Source: Saccharomonospora azurea NA-128 (GTDB taxonomy: Bacteria; Actinomycetota; Actinomycetes; Mycobacteriales; Pseudonocardiaceae). From it: a stretch of DNA of 64,000 nucleotides. The stretch spans positions 3,289,616-3,353,615 of the forward strand of contig NZ_CM001466.1 in the NCBI RefSeq assembly GCF_000231055.2, read 5' to 3'. Made by a program: the position numbers and the translations under genes. The notes under the pieces are model-generated. The model worked only from the letters and a program-made list of their open reading frames with translations. It was not told the DNA's origin and did no database searches. Shown here one piece after another: positions 35,301 to 42,861 of the stretch; the stretch's first letter is position 1; each line of letters opens with the position of its first letter.

Positions 35301-35650
35301 GCGAACGTAGCTGGTATCAAGGCAACGCTGCTGACGACGGTGCCGACCGCCGAGGCTGGATCCTCGGACATTTTATGGAGCCATCTGCAGGCGATCGTTC
35401 CACCGAATTACTCGAAGTTAAGTGGGGTGTCCATAAGGCAGGAGAGGAGCGCCATGATTGGGTCACAGGCGACAAGCGAACCACTTTGGTCCTCCTTGTC
35501 TCGGGTAAGTTCACCGTAAGGTTCCGTAACGGCGATGCTCTGCTGGTGACGCAGGGGGATTACTTAGTCTGGGGGCCAGGAACGGATCATTCTTGGCGCG
35601 CTGATACTGACGCTGTTGTTATCACAGTTCGATGGCCTTCTATTCACTAG
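35297..35650 (+). CDS. Single-domain cupin protein
   Basis: The 117-residue protein has the small-barrel cupin pattern: KWGVHKAGEERHDWVTGD, then TTLVLLVSGKFTVRF, GDYLVWGPGTDHSW and VVITVRWP. The metal-ligand set appears reduced (H in GEERHDW and H in GTDHSW), so it may bind a ligand rather than act as an enzyme. It is translationally coupled to the HTH/Nudix-like regulator, suggesting a sensor-regulator pair. GC content falls markedly inside this gene. Confidence 0.65.
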   Translation: MSERSWYQGNAADDGADRRGWILGHFMEPSAGDRSTELLEVKWGVHKAGEERHDWVTGDKRTTLVLLVSGKFTVRFRNGDALLVTQGDYLVWGPGTDHSWRADTDAVVITVRWPSIH

Positions 35651-35657
35651 TGATGCG

Positions 35658-37103
35658 TTATTGTGCCAGCCTATCGACGATTTTTTGTGTGAAATCACCA
35701 AGAACTTCCTCGGAGACACAGTTCTTCGCCCAGATGCTGGCTAAGGTGTCGACTACGTATCCGCGACTCTTGGAGATATGGTCACCTACGAAAGTGCACC
35801 AGTGGTGGTGGTCAGAATGCCTCATTGCCTCTTCGAGGGTCTGTGTTAGTGAAGCGTATCCGATGCCGAACCGGTCGGTAACGTCTGGCCAATCCGCGTC
35901 CCTTAGGTCTTCGAAGATTTGCCTCTCGGGAGCTTTGGATCCTGGTAGCTTTTCGGCGAAACGCGCGTCTATGTCGGCGTCAACGAAGGCTACAGACCGG
36001 TATGGGAGTCTGCTTTCTTGGGATAGTTTCCCAAGTGTTTCAACGACATCTGAAGGGCCGGTCTTGAGAATCTTGCATCTTCGCAGCAAGTTCGGGTCCC
36101 TCCTTGCTAAGAGCTCTCTGATGATGGCCTGAGCGATGTCGTCCTCGCAGAATATGGACAATTCGAAATGTTGTTCGTCGTCTATACTCGTCATGCAAAA
36201 CTCGGTGCTTGCACCGTAAATTATCTTAGCGCCATCTTTTCCTCTCAGTACGAGCGCTCGAGCTTCCGGAGGCAAAGACTCTAATACGTAAGGGCTGTGT
36301 GTGCTGAGTATGACCTGTACGGATTTGGTGCGGCTAAGCCAAAGTAGGAACTCTATGAGGCGACGCTGCGCCTTAGGGTGTAGTGACGCTTCGACTTCGT
36401 CGATTAACAGAAGTGAGCAGTCAGGAATTCGCTCCAGGGTTTGAATCAGAGATAGGAGCGAAGCTTCGCCGGCTCCCTGGTGAAACTGGGAGTACTCGCC
36501 GAAGTCTCGGCCCAATATGCCTACTTGCCGGTTAGATTTTGCATCGTTTGTTGTGGCAAACCTGGCTCCAATGTATTCTCGGTTCATTATGTAAGCGAGC
36601 CTATTTCTATACTCTTCGGCTAATTCTGTGGAGCTGGCTTCTCTTGCTGTTTTTTTGGCTATTTGTGCATATCCCGAAAGGGCTTCCAGTGGCATTGTTC
36701 TGGATATATCAAGAAAGAAGACTTTCCTGCTCGGCCTTTTGTCCATTCCTCGCCAGCGGGAGGATGGCTTTCGGAGCGATTTTAGTGGTGGCCCCTTCGG
36801 GCCCTGTTTGTATTCGTAATTTACCCAAACTTTGGTTACCTCATCCCATGATGTGCTCGGGAAGAACTCTCCGGGCTGGAAGGATCTTTGGTTGGGTATA
36901 TCTTGTTCGTAAGCGCATGCGGCAAGTTTTAGGATGGTCGTTTTTCCGACTCCATTTTCGCCTGCAAGTGCCATTACTGGAAACGGCAACTCGATGTCCG
37001 AATGCTTGAAACCGCGAAGGCCGTCAATGGATATGGACCGCAATAATAGAGGATAGTTGTTCTGTTGTATCCTTCTGCGGATGCGCTCGATTTCGTTCGA
37101 CAT
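35658..37103 (-). CDS. OLD-type ATPase with TOPRIM domain, candidate defence nuclease
   Basis: The 481-residue protein joins an SMC/ABC-like ATPase to a TOPRIM nuclease domain. Walker A is GENGVGKTT (48-56), the signature region is HQGAGEASLLSL (208-219), Walker B is CSLLLIDEVEASLHP (229-243) and the switch His is in STHSP (267-271). The TOPRIM glutamate is in IFCEDD (E320), followed by the metal aspartates in VAFVDADID (D375, D377, D379). Overcoming-lysogenization-defect nucleases of this form act against phages, alone or with partners. The base composition is far more AT-rich than the rest, with many A/T-ending codons, a sign of recent acquisition. No helicase partner (as in Gabija) is adjacent. 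Confidence 0.8.
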   Translation of the reverse strand: MSNEIERIRRRIQQNNYPLLLRSISIDGLRGFKHSDIELPFPVMALAGENGVGKTTILKLAACAYEQDIPNQRSFQPGEFFPSTSWDEVTKVWVNYEYKQGPKGPPLKSLRKPSSRWRGMDKRPSRKVFFLDISRTMPLEALSGYAQIAKKTAREASSTELAEEYRNRLAYIMNREYIGARFATTNDAKSNRQVGILGRDFGEYSQFHQGAGEASLLSLIQTLERIPDCSLLLIDEVEASLHPKAQRRLIEFLLWLSRTKSVQVILSTHSPYVLESLPPEARALVLRGKDGAKIIYGASTEFCMTSIDDEQHFELSIFCEDDIAQAIIRELLARRDPNLLRRCKILKTGPSDVVETLGKLSQESRLPYRSVAFVDADIDARFAEKLPGSKAPERQIFEDLRDADWPDVTDRFGIGYASLTQTLEEAMRHSDHHHWCTFVGDHISKSRGYVVDTLASIWAKNCVSEEVLGDFTQKIVDRLAQ

Positions 37104-37594
37104 GATCCAGAGTCTAAGGCAGTGCGTGGTGGAAACTCTGTAGTCCCAGTGGTGCATCTTGGGTGGGCATGAAACGTCGGTTCCATAATCTGACTTAGGA
37201 CTGTTCGGCGGTACTCATGCCGCCGAACGGCCTCATCGCGAGCCTGCAGAGATGACACCCTTGGACCTTGGGCGTTTCGCTGCTCGCCTCAGTGCGAGTT
37301 TCACACGTCCCTGTCATGTCAGCACGCTGAGGTTCATCGGGGTGTTTGTTCTGCGCGTCCCGCTGTTGCGAACTCGCATGCGCAAAGAAGCTGAAACTTT
37401 GCAAGAGCTACTTCACGCCGCCCCAGCCGATCGCGTCATGGAGTGCCTGATGAGCTCTGGATCTTGAGTTGACGGTAGACCCACGTTTGCGAGTGAACAC
37501 GATCACCCGGTCGGAGGTGCGCGTCCCATATGTGCCCCAGAAAGCACTCATCGTGGGGGTGTCTTCGCAGGTCAGAAGGTGCTTACGTGCCCCT
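37104..37594. other. Non-coding right end of the element
   Basis: About 490 bases lie between the OLD-type gene and the right att copy. They contain a 9-bp hairpin (37203-37211 with 37220-37228, loop of 8 bases) and the right arm-site candidate at 37516-37539. Short open frames on both strands show no family likeness and no good ribosome sites. Confidence 0.6.
37516..37539 (+). promoter_or_regulatory. Candidate integrase arm site, right
   Basis: This is the partner of 21921-21944. The identical 15-base core lies at 37525-37539, 55 bases before the right att copy. Confidence 0.5.
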
Positions 37595-37681
37595 CTGTAA
37601 ATCAGACGGCTCAGCCTACGGGGGTTCGAATCCCTCACCCGCCACAGCAGGCGAAACGCCCCGCCACCTGGGAAGACCAGG
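37595..37681 (+). repeat. attR: right 87-bp direct repeat of the integrated element
   Basis: An exact copy of 21779-21865 holds the 3' part of tRNA-Tyr from the anticodon loop on. The bases to its left do not restore a tRNA 5' half, so it is a non-functional remnant. The terminator hairpin is completed at 37693 on the chromosomal side. Confidence 0.95.
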
Positions 37682-37873
37682 CGGCGGGGCGTTTGTCGTT
37701 CGGTGTGGATGTCGCCCGGATCGTCAGACCGGCACGACAGTCTGGTCGCCATGAGCGACGGCAGGGGACAAGCCGGCTTCGGTCGGCGCGATGGGACGGA
37801 TCGAGACAGGTTCGCCGGTGCCGGGCCCGAGTTGTCGGGCTCGGACTTCTCGCGCACGCGGGAGGAGTCGGCC

Positions 37874-38440
37874 ATGGCGCGGGAGAGTCGACGGTTGATC
37901 GCCACGCTCGGCGACCTCGACATCGATGGACTCGGCATCGCGTGTGTGGCGGGCATCGACGCCGCTGAGGCGGTTCGCAGACTGGATGCCGAGGCCGTCG
38001 ACATCGACCTCGACCGGCTGATGGCCATGTACTGGGAGAATCCGATCCGTGACGACACCATCCTGACGATGGGGGTCACCGACGTGCCCGGCGGATGCGT
38101 GCTCGCGCAGCCGTGGGGGTACGGCCCGCAGATGCCCGGCGTGACGTCGGCGCTCTCGATGGGTACGACCTGCTACGCCATGTATGTCAACCCCAAGAGC
38201 GGCAACCAAGGCAAGATCTGCCGCGACGGCGACCTCGTCGCCTGGGATCTGCACCCCGGTGGCGGACCCGACGAGCACGAGCGAGGCCGCGATGCACTGC
38301 TGGCCCAGCTGTACGAGGACCACGCGCTCGCGTACTGCTTCGCCTACGTGGGGTTGCGACCGATCGACGGCCGCGCGGTCAGCGGCCCGCCGGATTCGTG
38401 GATCCGCCTTCCCACGCGCGACTACTGGACATGGCGTTGA
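37874..38440 (+). CDS. Unknown protein, weakly DUF6461-like
   Basis: The 188-residue product has a segment IACVAGIDAAEAVRRLDAEAVD followed by GGCVLAQPWGYG and CRDGDLVAWDLHPGG. This resembles the layout of actinobacterial DUF6461 proteins, in which a short leucine-rich start precedes strands with a conserved W-x-G motif. The chosen ATG has GGAGGAG six bases upstream; an earlier ATG at 37751 lacks one. It is the first chromosomal gene after the element; function unknown. Confidence 0.55.
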   Translation: MARESRRLIATLGDLDIDGLGIACVAGIDAAEAVRRLDAEAVDIDLDRLMAMYWENPIRDDTILTMGVTDVPGGCVLAQPWGYGPQMPGVTSALSMGTTCYAMYVNPKSGNQGKICRDGDLVAWDLHPGGGPDEHERGRDALLAQLYEDHALAYCFAYVGLRPIDGRAVSGPPDSWIRLPTRDYWTWR

Positions 38441-38524
38441 ATCGTCCTAACGGAGCCAGTCGGGACAGGGTCCGCGCTGTGTCACCCACTCGTTTCCACC
38501 TGCGCCGACCGGGTACGTGGGAGT

Positions 38525-38764
38525 GTGGTGGTGCAGTCGGATCTCTGGTGGCAGGTCGTGGCCGAGGTCGTCGGCGAGACCCACAGCGCGTCCGGCCTGG
38601 ACATCGCCGAGGTGGCCGACCGTGCGATGCACCGGCTCGGGATCACCGCGGAGCTGTACCTCTCGAAACGCGGCCAGACGGCGCTTGTGCCTCTTCTCGT
38701 CAACGGTCACCGCGAGCCGGTGAGCATCGAGGGCACGCTCCCGGGGACGGCACCACGGTGTTGA
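38525..38764 (+). CDS. Unknown 79-residue reading frame, probably truncated
   Basis: The frame starts with GTG and reads DLWWQVVAEVVGETHSASGL and AELYLSKRGQTALVPLLVNG before running into the front of the DHFR-like remnant in another frame. The first 70 residues look like a real protein of unknown family, while the last ten are probably the result of a deletion junction. Confidence 0.4.
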   Translation: MVVQSDLWWQVVAEVVGETHSASGLDIAEVADRAMHRLGITAELYLSKRGQTALVPLLVNGHREPVSIEGTLPGTAPRC

Positions 38765-39063
38765 CCGGTGATCTGGCGTCGGCCGTCGCGGAGCTGAAGG
38801 CCGCGCCGGGAGGGGAGTTGCAGGTGCACGGCAGCGGTGTCCTGGTGCGCTGGCTGCTCGAGCACCGGCTCGTCGACGAGCTCACCCTGCTCGTCTGCCC
38901 CGTGGTCCTCGGGCAGGGCACGCGGTTGTTCCCCGACGCGGGTGTGGACACGGGACTAGACCTGGTGGAGTCGCGGTCCACTCCACGCGGAGTGACGATC
39001 CAGGTCTACCGGCCCACGGGCCGCCCGGAGTACGCGTCGGCCGCGCCGAACCCGAGTACCTGA
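38743..39063 (+). pseudogene. Remnant of a RibD C-terminal/dihydrofolate reductase-like gene
   Basis: The last 106 codons of a DHFR-fold flavin/folate-type reductase are present: VLTGDLASAVAELKAAPGGE, GSGVLVRWLLEHRLVDELTL, CPVVLGQGTRLFPDAG and the usual closing VYRPTGRPEY. The N-terminal half, including the start and the NADPH-binding front strands, is missing; the frame joins a different short gene instead. A deletion that fused two genes is the simplest explanation. Confidence 0.75.
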
Positions 39064-39073
39064 TCCCTCGCCG

Positions 39074-40555
39074 TCACAACGCCGGTTCGGCATCGGCCCA
39101 GGGCCGCTCGGCCTCCAGCTGGGTCGCCAGCGCCAGCAGGGTCGCCTCACCGCCGAGTCCGGCGACGAACTGCACGCCGAGCGGCAGCCCGTCGGCGGTC
39201 CGGTAGAGCGGCACGGACATCGCGGGCCTGCCGGTGAGGTTCGCCAGCTGAGTGAACGGGACCTGTTCGAGGTTCGCGAGGACCTGGTCGTTCCACGTCC
39301 TGGTCCGAGTGAACGGTCCCGTGAGGCGCAGCAGGAGCAGGAGTTCACCACCCAGGCGCAGCAGCGGGGGTGTGGTCAGCTCGCCGACGCGCACGGGTGG
39401 TCCGGCGAGCGTCGGCGTCAACAGCAGGTCGAAGCGCTCGTGGAACGCGGCCAGCGCGCGGGTGTGGACGTTCCAGCGCTCGCGGGACGCGGCGTAGTCC
39501 GCGGCCCGCACCGCCCGGGCGGAGGCGGCGAGCAGGCGGTTGTCCACCTCGAAGTCCCGGTTGCGTGCTCCGGTGGCCTGCTTGATCCGCTCGATGGTCG
39601 CGGCTGTCTGCGCCGACCACATGGTCATGAAGTCACGCGCCAGCGCCACCCCGTCGATCTCCGGCTCCGCGGGCTGGACGTCGTGGCCGAGTCCGTCGAG
39701 CAGGGCGGCGGCCTGCTCGACGGCGGCGACGGCCTCGGCGTGCACGGGCGTGCCGAGAGGGGAGCGCGTGGTGAATCCGATGCGCAGTCGCATCGGCGTG
39801 CGTTTGGCCAGCTCGACGTACGACGTGTCGGGGACGGCGGGCAGGTACGGCCCGCCGAGGTCCGGGGTGCGGGTCAGCACGTCGAGCATCGCGGCCGTGT
39901 CGCGCACGGTCCGCGACACCACGCCGTCCGTGGCAGCGCCCGAGAGCGGTTCGGCCACGTCCGGCCCCGCGGGCACGAGGCCCCGGCCCGGCTTGAGCCC
40001 GAAGATGCCGCAGCACGCGGCGGGGATGCGGATCGAGCCTCCGCCGTCGCTGGCCCCGGCCACCGGGACGACACCGGCCGCCACCGCGGCGGCCGAACCA
40101 CCGGACGAGCCGCCGGGGGTGTGCGCGAGGTTCCACGGGTTGCGGGTCGCTCCGGTGGCCTTGGATTCGGTGACCCCCTTCGTGCCGAACTCGGGCGTGG
40201 CGGTCTTACCGAAGATCACGAGCCCGGCGTCCAGCCAGCGTCGGACCACGAGGCTGTGCCGGGAGGCCGCGTGGCGGCGCAGGGCGCGCGACCCGCTGCC
40301 GGTCGCGACTCCCGCGTAGTCCTGCGAGAGGTCCTTGAGCAGGAACGGAACCCCGGCGAACGGTCCCGACAACTCCCCGGCGGTCTGCTGCCGAGCCAGG
40401 TCGTCCATCCGGCGCACGATCGCGTTCAGCCGTCCGTCGACCTGGTCGGCGCGGTCGATCGCCGTCTCCAGCAACTCTCCCGGCGACACCTCGCCCCGGG
40501 CCACCAGTTCCGCCAGCCCCACCGCGTCGTACTTCCGGTACTCGCCGTACTCCAT
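39074..40555 (-). CDS. Amidase signature enzyme
   Basis: The 493-residue enzyme hydrolyses an amide bond; the substrate is not evident. The Ser-cisSer-Lys triad is visible: K74 in FLLKDLSQDYAG, S150 in the glycine-serine block PGGSSGGSAAAVA, and S174 in GASDGGGSIRIPAACCG. The order and spacing fit amidase signature hydrolases rather than GatA, since no gatC or gatB gene is near. GTG at 40564 is an alternative start. It is divergent from the phosphotransferase gene. Confidence 0.9.
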   Translation of the reverse strand: MEYGEYRKYDAVGLAELVARGEVSPGELLETAIDRADQVDGRLNAIVRRMDDLARQQTAGELSGPFAGVPFLLKDLSQDYAGVATGSGSRALRRHAASRHSLVVRRWLDAGLVIFGKTATPEFGTKGVTESKATGATRNPWNLAHTPGGSSGGSAAAVAAGVVPVAGASDGGGSIRIPAACCGIFGLKPGRGLVPAGPDVAEPLSGAATDGVVSRTVRDTAAMLDVLTRTPDLGGPYLPAVPDTSYVELAKRTPMRLRIGFTTRSPLGTPVHAEAVAAVEQAAALLDGLGHDVQPAEPEIDGVALARDFMTMWSAQTAATIERIKQATGARNRDFEVDNRLLAASARAVRAADYAASRERWNVHTRALAAFHERFDLLLTPTLAGPPVRVGELTTPPLLRLGGELLLLLRLTGPFTRTRTWNDQVLANLEQVPFTQLANLTGRPAMSVPLYRTADGLPLGVQFVAGLGGEATLLALATQLEAERPWADAEPAL

Positions 40556-40680
40556 CGCAGCCACGCCGCCACCGCCCTTGTCCGAGAAACCCGGTCGACT
40601 CCCTGACGACCCAGTGGAGCCCTATTGAAGACCAACGCTTGCGACACCGCGGCGTGACGTCGTCTCGGTACAGTCCTGCC

Positions 40681-41493
40681 GTGAGTTCGCGCGAGGTCGC
40701 CGAGATCCCCACCGGGCCGGTGCCCGTGCCGCCTGCCGTGCAGGCGCTGGCCTGCGACGACGTCGTCACCCCGGTGTGGCGCAACGAGCTGGGCGGGCTC
40801 ACGTTCCGGTTGGAGTCGCCGGGCGGCCTCACCCGGTACGTCAAATGGGTCGCCCGGGGCACGCCCGTGCTCGACCTCGCGGCCGAGGCCGAACGCCTCG
40901 CCTGGGCGGCGCGTCGGGTCACCGTGCCGCGAGTGCTGGCCTCGGGTGAGGATGCCGACGGCACCTGGCTCGTGACCGCGTCCGTCCCGGGACGCACCGC
41001 CGTCGACCGGCGGTGGTCGGCCGAACCCGCCACCGCCGCCGCAGCCATCGGGCACGGGCTGCGTGTGCTGCACGAGCGACTTCCCGTCGGCGACTGCCCG
41101 TACGAGTGGAGCGTCGCACGTCGCCTGCGGCGCGTCGACCAGCGCATCGCCGCCGGTGAGGGACCGTCGAGCTGGTTCCCGGAGCACCGGCACCTGACAG
41201 TCGCCGACGCCCGCGCCCGCCTCGCCGAACCTCCGCCGGTCGAGCGACTCGTCGTCTGCCACGGCGACGCGTGTGCGCCGAACACGTTGCTGCACGACGA
41301 CGGCACCTTCGCCGCACACGTCGACCTCGGTTCGCTCGGGCTCGCCGATCGCTGGGCCGACCTGGCCGTCGCGGCGTGGAGTCTCGACTGGAACTTCGGC
41401 CCGGGCTACGACCACCTCGTCTACTCGGCCTACGGAGTCGAACCGGACGTCGAACGCCTCGCGTACTACCGCTTGTTGTGGGACCTGGCCTGA
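40681..41493 (+). CDS. APH-family aminoglycoside/choline-type phosphotransferase
   Basis: The 270-residue protein has the kinase-like fold of APH(3')-type enzymes: an ATP-lobe lysine in GLTRYVKWV, catalytic loop VVCHGDACAPNTLL (HGDxxxxN) and a metal-binding HVDLGSLGLADRWADLA, close to the APH IDxGxxGxxDRxxDLA pattern. Start is GTG. Many such genes in actinobacteria have no proven drug substrate, so resistance is only a possibility. Confidence 0.82.
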   Translation: MSSREVAEIPTGPVPVPPAVQALACDDVVTPVWRNELGGLTFRLESPGGLTRYVKWVARGTPVLDLAAEAERLAWAARRVTVPRVLASGEDADGTWLVTASVPGRTAVDRRWSAEPATAAAAIGHGLRVLHERLPVGDCPYEWSVARRLRRVDQRIAAGEGPSSWFPEHRHLTVADARARLAEPPPVERLVVCHGDACAPNTLLHDDGTFAAHVDLGSLGLADRWADLAVAAWSLDWNFGPGYDHLVYSAYGVEPDVERLAYYRLLWDLA

Positions 41494-41513
41494 CGCCACG
41501 GTGGTCGCGCGGC

Positions 41514-41834
41514 TCAGGAACCGGGCTCCGAGTCGGGCGGGGTCTCGGGAGGTGACTCGGGCAGCGCGCACTCGAGCCGGTAGTCCACCGTCACGTCACG
41601 GTAGGTGTGTCGGGCCCGCACTGTCTTCGGGAGACCGACCCGATCGCTGTGGGAGCGCGAACGAAAACCCTCGGAGCCGTCGAAGGACACCGTCGTCTGC
41701 GGATCGTCGTGCCACCGCAGCCGTCGACCGGACACGCGCGCGGTGAACGCGATGTCGGGGGAGCCGTCGTGGTCGTCGGGGGCCTCGGCGTTCTCGGCGT
41801 TCTCGGCGTGGTCGGAGTTCGCGGAGTCGGTCAC
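41514..41834 (-). CDS. Unknown acidic protein
   Basis: The 106-residue product has an acidic, Asn/Ala-repetitive start (NSDHAENAENAEAPDDHDG), a beta-type middle (IAFTARVSGRRLRWHDDPQT...VSFDGSEGF) and a Pro/Glu-rich tail. No family recognised. Its start overlaps the stop of the hendecad-repeat gene by four bases, so the two form an operon. Confidence 0.5.
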   Translation of the reverse strand: MTDSANSDHAENAENAEAPDDHDGSPDIAFTARVSGRRLRWHDDPQTTVSFDGSEGFRSRSHSDRVGLPKTVRARHTYRDVTVDYRLECALPESPPETPPDSEPGS

Positions 41835-42742
41835 GACCGAGGCCTGCGGCGTTTTGGGGCGACGCGGCGGTGTGGTTCGCGACCGCTGCCCGACGGCCGG
41901 GAACGTCGGGTTCTTCCTTCCGGCCGTGGGCGGACGTCCGACTCCTCGTCGGTTTCCTCGTCGGTTTCCCCAGGCTCGTCGCCGACGTCTTCGTCGAGAT
42001 CCTCCTCGGTCGCCTCCTCCCGGCCCCCGACGACGCGGCCTGCCGCCGTGCCGAGATCGTCGGTGACTCCACGGGCGCTCTCACCGAGGTCGTCGACGGC
42101 TCCGCCTGCGCCTCGTCCGAGGTCGTCGACGGCTCCGCCTGCGCCTCGTCCGACGTCGTCGACGGCTCCGCCTGCGCCTCGTCCGACGTCTTCGACGGCT
42201 CCGCCTGCGCCTCGTCCGACGTCCTCCACGGCCCCGCCGGCACCCCGCCCGACGTCCTCGATCGCTCGGCGTCCGCCCTCGCCGAGTTCGCCGACGGCAG
42301 TGCCGGCGCCGCGCAGCACCGGTTCCGCTGCCCTGAGCACGTGTTCGATGATCTGCGGGTTGCGGTCGATCGTCGTCAGGACGCGGTCGATGATCTCGGC
42401 GACCCGGTCGAGCCGCACCCGGAGCTGGGCCTGGGCCTGAACGCCACTGATCGTCAATGCCACCCTGCCCAGCGCCACGTCGGCCCCCACGTGCAGCTTC
42501 AGCAGATCAAGGACGTCGGCATGCAGGGACACGTGAGCCCGCAGGTCCTCGACGTCGAGGTCGATCTCGTCGACGGACAGCTCCGGGACGTCGAGGAACA
42601 CGTCGGGCGAGGTCTCCTCGGCGAGCCTCCCGTCGGGATGCCGAGCGTTCCGGTCGCGTCCCGCGGTCTCCGCCTCGGAGGGAGCGGCGGGCTCGGTTCG
42701 GGAGTCGTCCGGGCTGTCGGTGTCGTTCCACTGGCTCACCAT
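41831..42742 (-). CDS. Protein with tandem 11-residue (hendecad) repeats
   Basis: The 303-residue protein has an acidic N-terminal part (DVPELSVDEIDLDVEDLRAH), then a helical segment (about 70-140). Seven 11-residue repeats follow (162-238), five of them of the form E/D-D-V/L-GRGAGGAV, and then an acidic and finally a very basic tail ending in arginines. Eleven-residue periods form extended amphipathic helices, as in synucleins, LEA proteins and apolipoproteins, which lie on membranes or bind partners. Function unknown. No signal peptide is present. Confidence 0.6.
   Translation of the reverse strand: MVSQWNDTDSPDDSRTEPAAPSEAETAGRDRNARHPDGRLAEETSPDVFLDVPELSVDEIDLDVEDLRAHVSLHADVLDLLKLHVGADVALGRVALTISGVQAQAQLRVRLDRVAEIIDRVLTTIDRNPQIIEHVLRAAEPVLRGAGTAVGELGEGGRRAIEDVGRGAGGAVEDVGRGAGGAVEDVGRGAGGAVDDVGRGAGGAVDDLGRGAGGAVDDLGESARGVTDDLGTAAGRVVGGREEATEEDLDEDVGDEPGETDEETDEESDVRPRPEGRTRRSRPSGSGREPHRRVAPKRRRPRS
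42029..42259 (-). repeat. 33-bp tandem repeat inside the hendecad gene
   Basis: Five near-perfect 33-bp units (42095-42259) and two decayed ones (42029-42094) encode the 11-residue protein repeats. The near-identity of the core units at DNA level points to recent expansion. Confidence 0.9.
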
Positions 42743-42833
42743 GGGCCACCTCTCGCGTGGGGGACACCGTTGTCGAATACCCGTTCCCAGCCGCGTACAC
42801 GATGTTCCTTGACCTCGATTCGCTCACGTAATA

Positions 42834-42848
42834 GCTTAGGAGCTAAGC
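42834..42848. promoter_or_regulatory. Probable MarR operator
   Basis: GCTTA and TAAGC form an inverted repeat around GGAGC, set in ATAGCTTAGGAGCTAAGC. It lies 14 bases before the MarR-type start codon, and AT-richer bases surround it. MarR repressors usually bind such a palindrome over their own promoter. Confidence 0.6.
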
Positions 42849-42861
42849 GAAAGGGTGAGTG

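Larger units (their letters stand above)
21779..37681. mobile_element. Actinomycete integrative and conjugative element (AICE), primase-polymerase type
   Basis: About 15.9 kb lie between perfect 87-bp repeats of the tRNA-Tyr 3' end. Order from the tRNA: integrase, excisionase, DUF3631 ATPase, primase-polymerase, two small M41-like proteins, FtsK/TraB-type translocase, DUF2637 protein, a run of small membrane and zinc-ribbon proteins, XRE-type regulator, HTH/Nudix-like regulator, cupin, OLD-type ATPase. This is the known AICE plan: site-specific integration, autonomous replication and double-stranded DNA transfer by a single translocase. All expected parts are intact, so the element may still be mobile. 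Confidence 0.93.

Noticed and set aside
35658..37103. Gabija or PARIS defence system
   Set aside because: No UvrD-like helicase (GajB) and no separate TOPRIM gene is adjacent; the TOPRIM is fused, so only a general OLD-type call is made.
37252..37467. 71-codon open frame near the right end of the element
   Set aside because: No ribosome site, no family likeness, overlaps another equally weak frame on the other strand; kept as non-coding.
37541..37681. Second functional tRNA-Tyr at the right end
   Set aside because: Only the part from the anticodon loop to the 3' end is present; the acceptor 5' strand and D arm are missing.
39074..40555. GatA subunit of the tRNA amidotransferase
   Set aside because: No gatB or gatC nearby and the sequence fits general amidase signature hydrolases.
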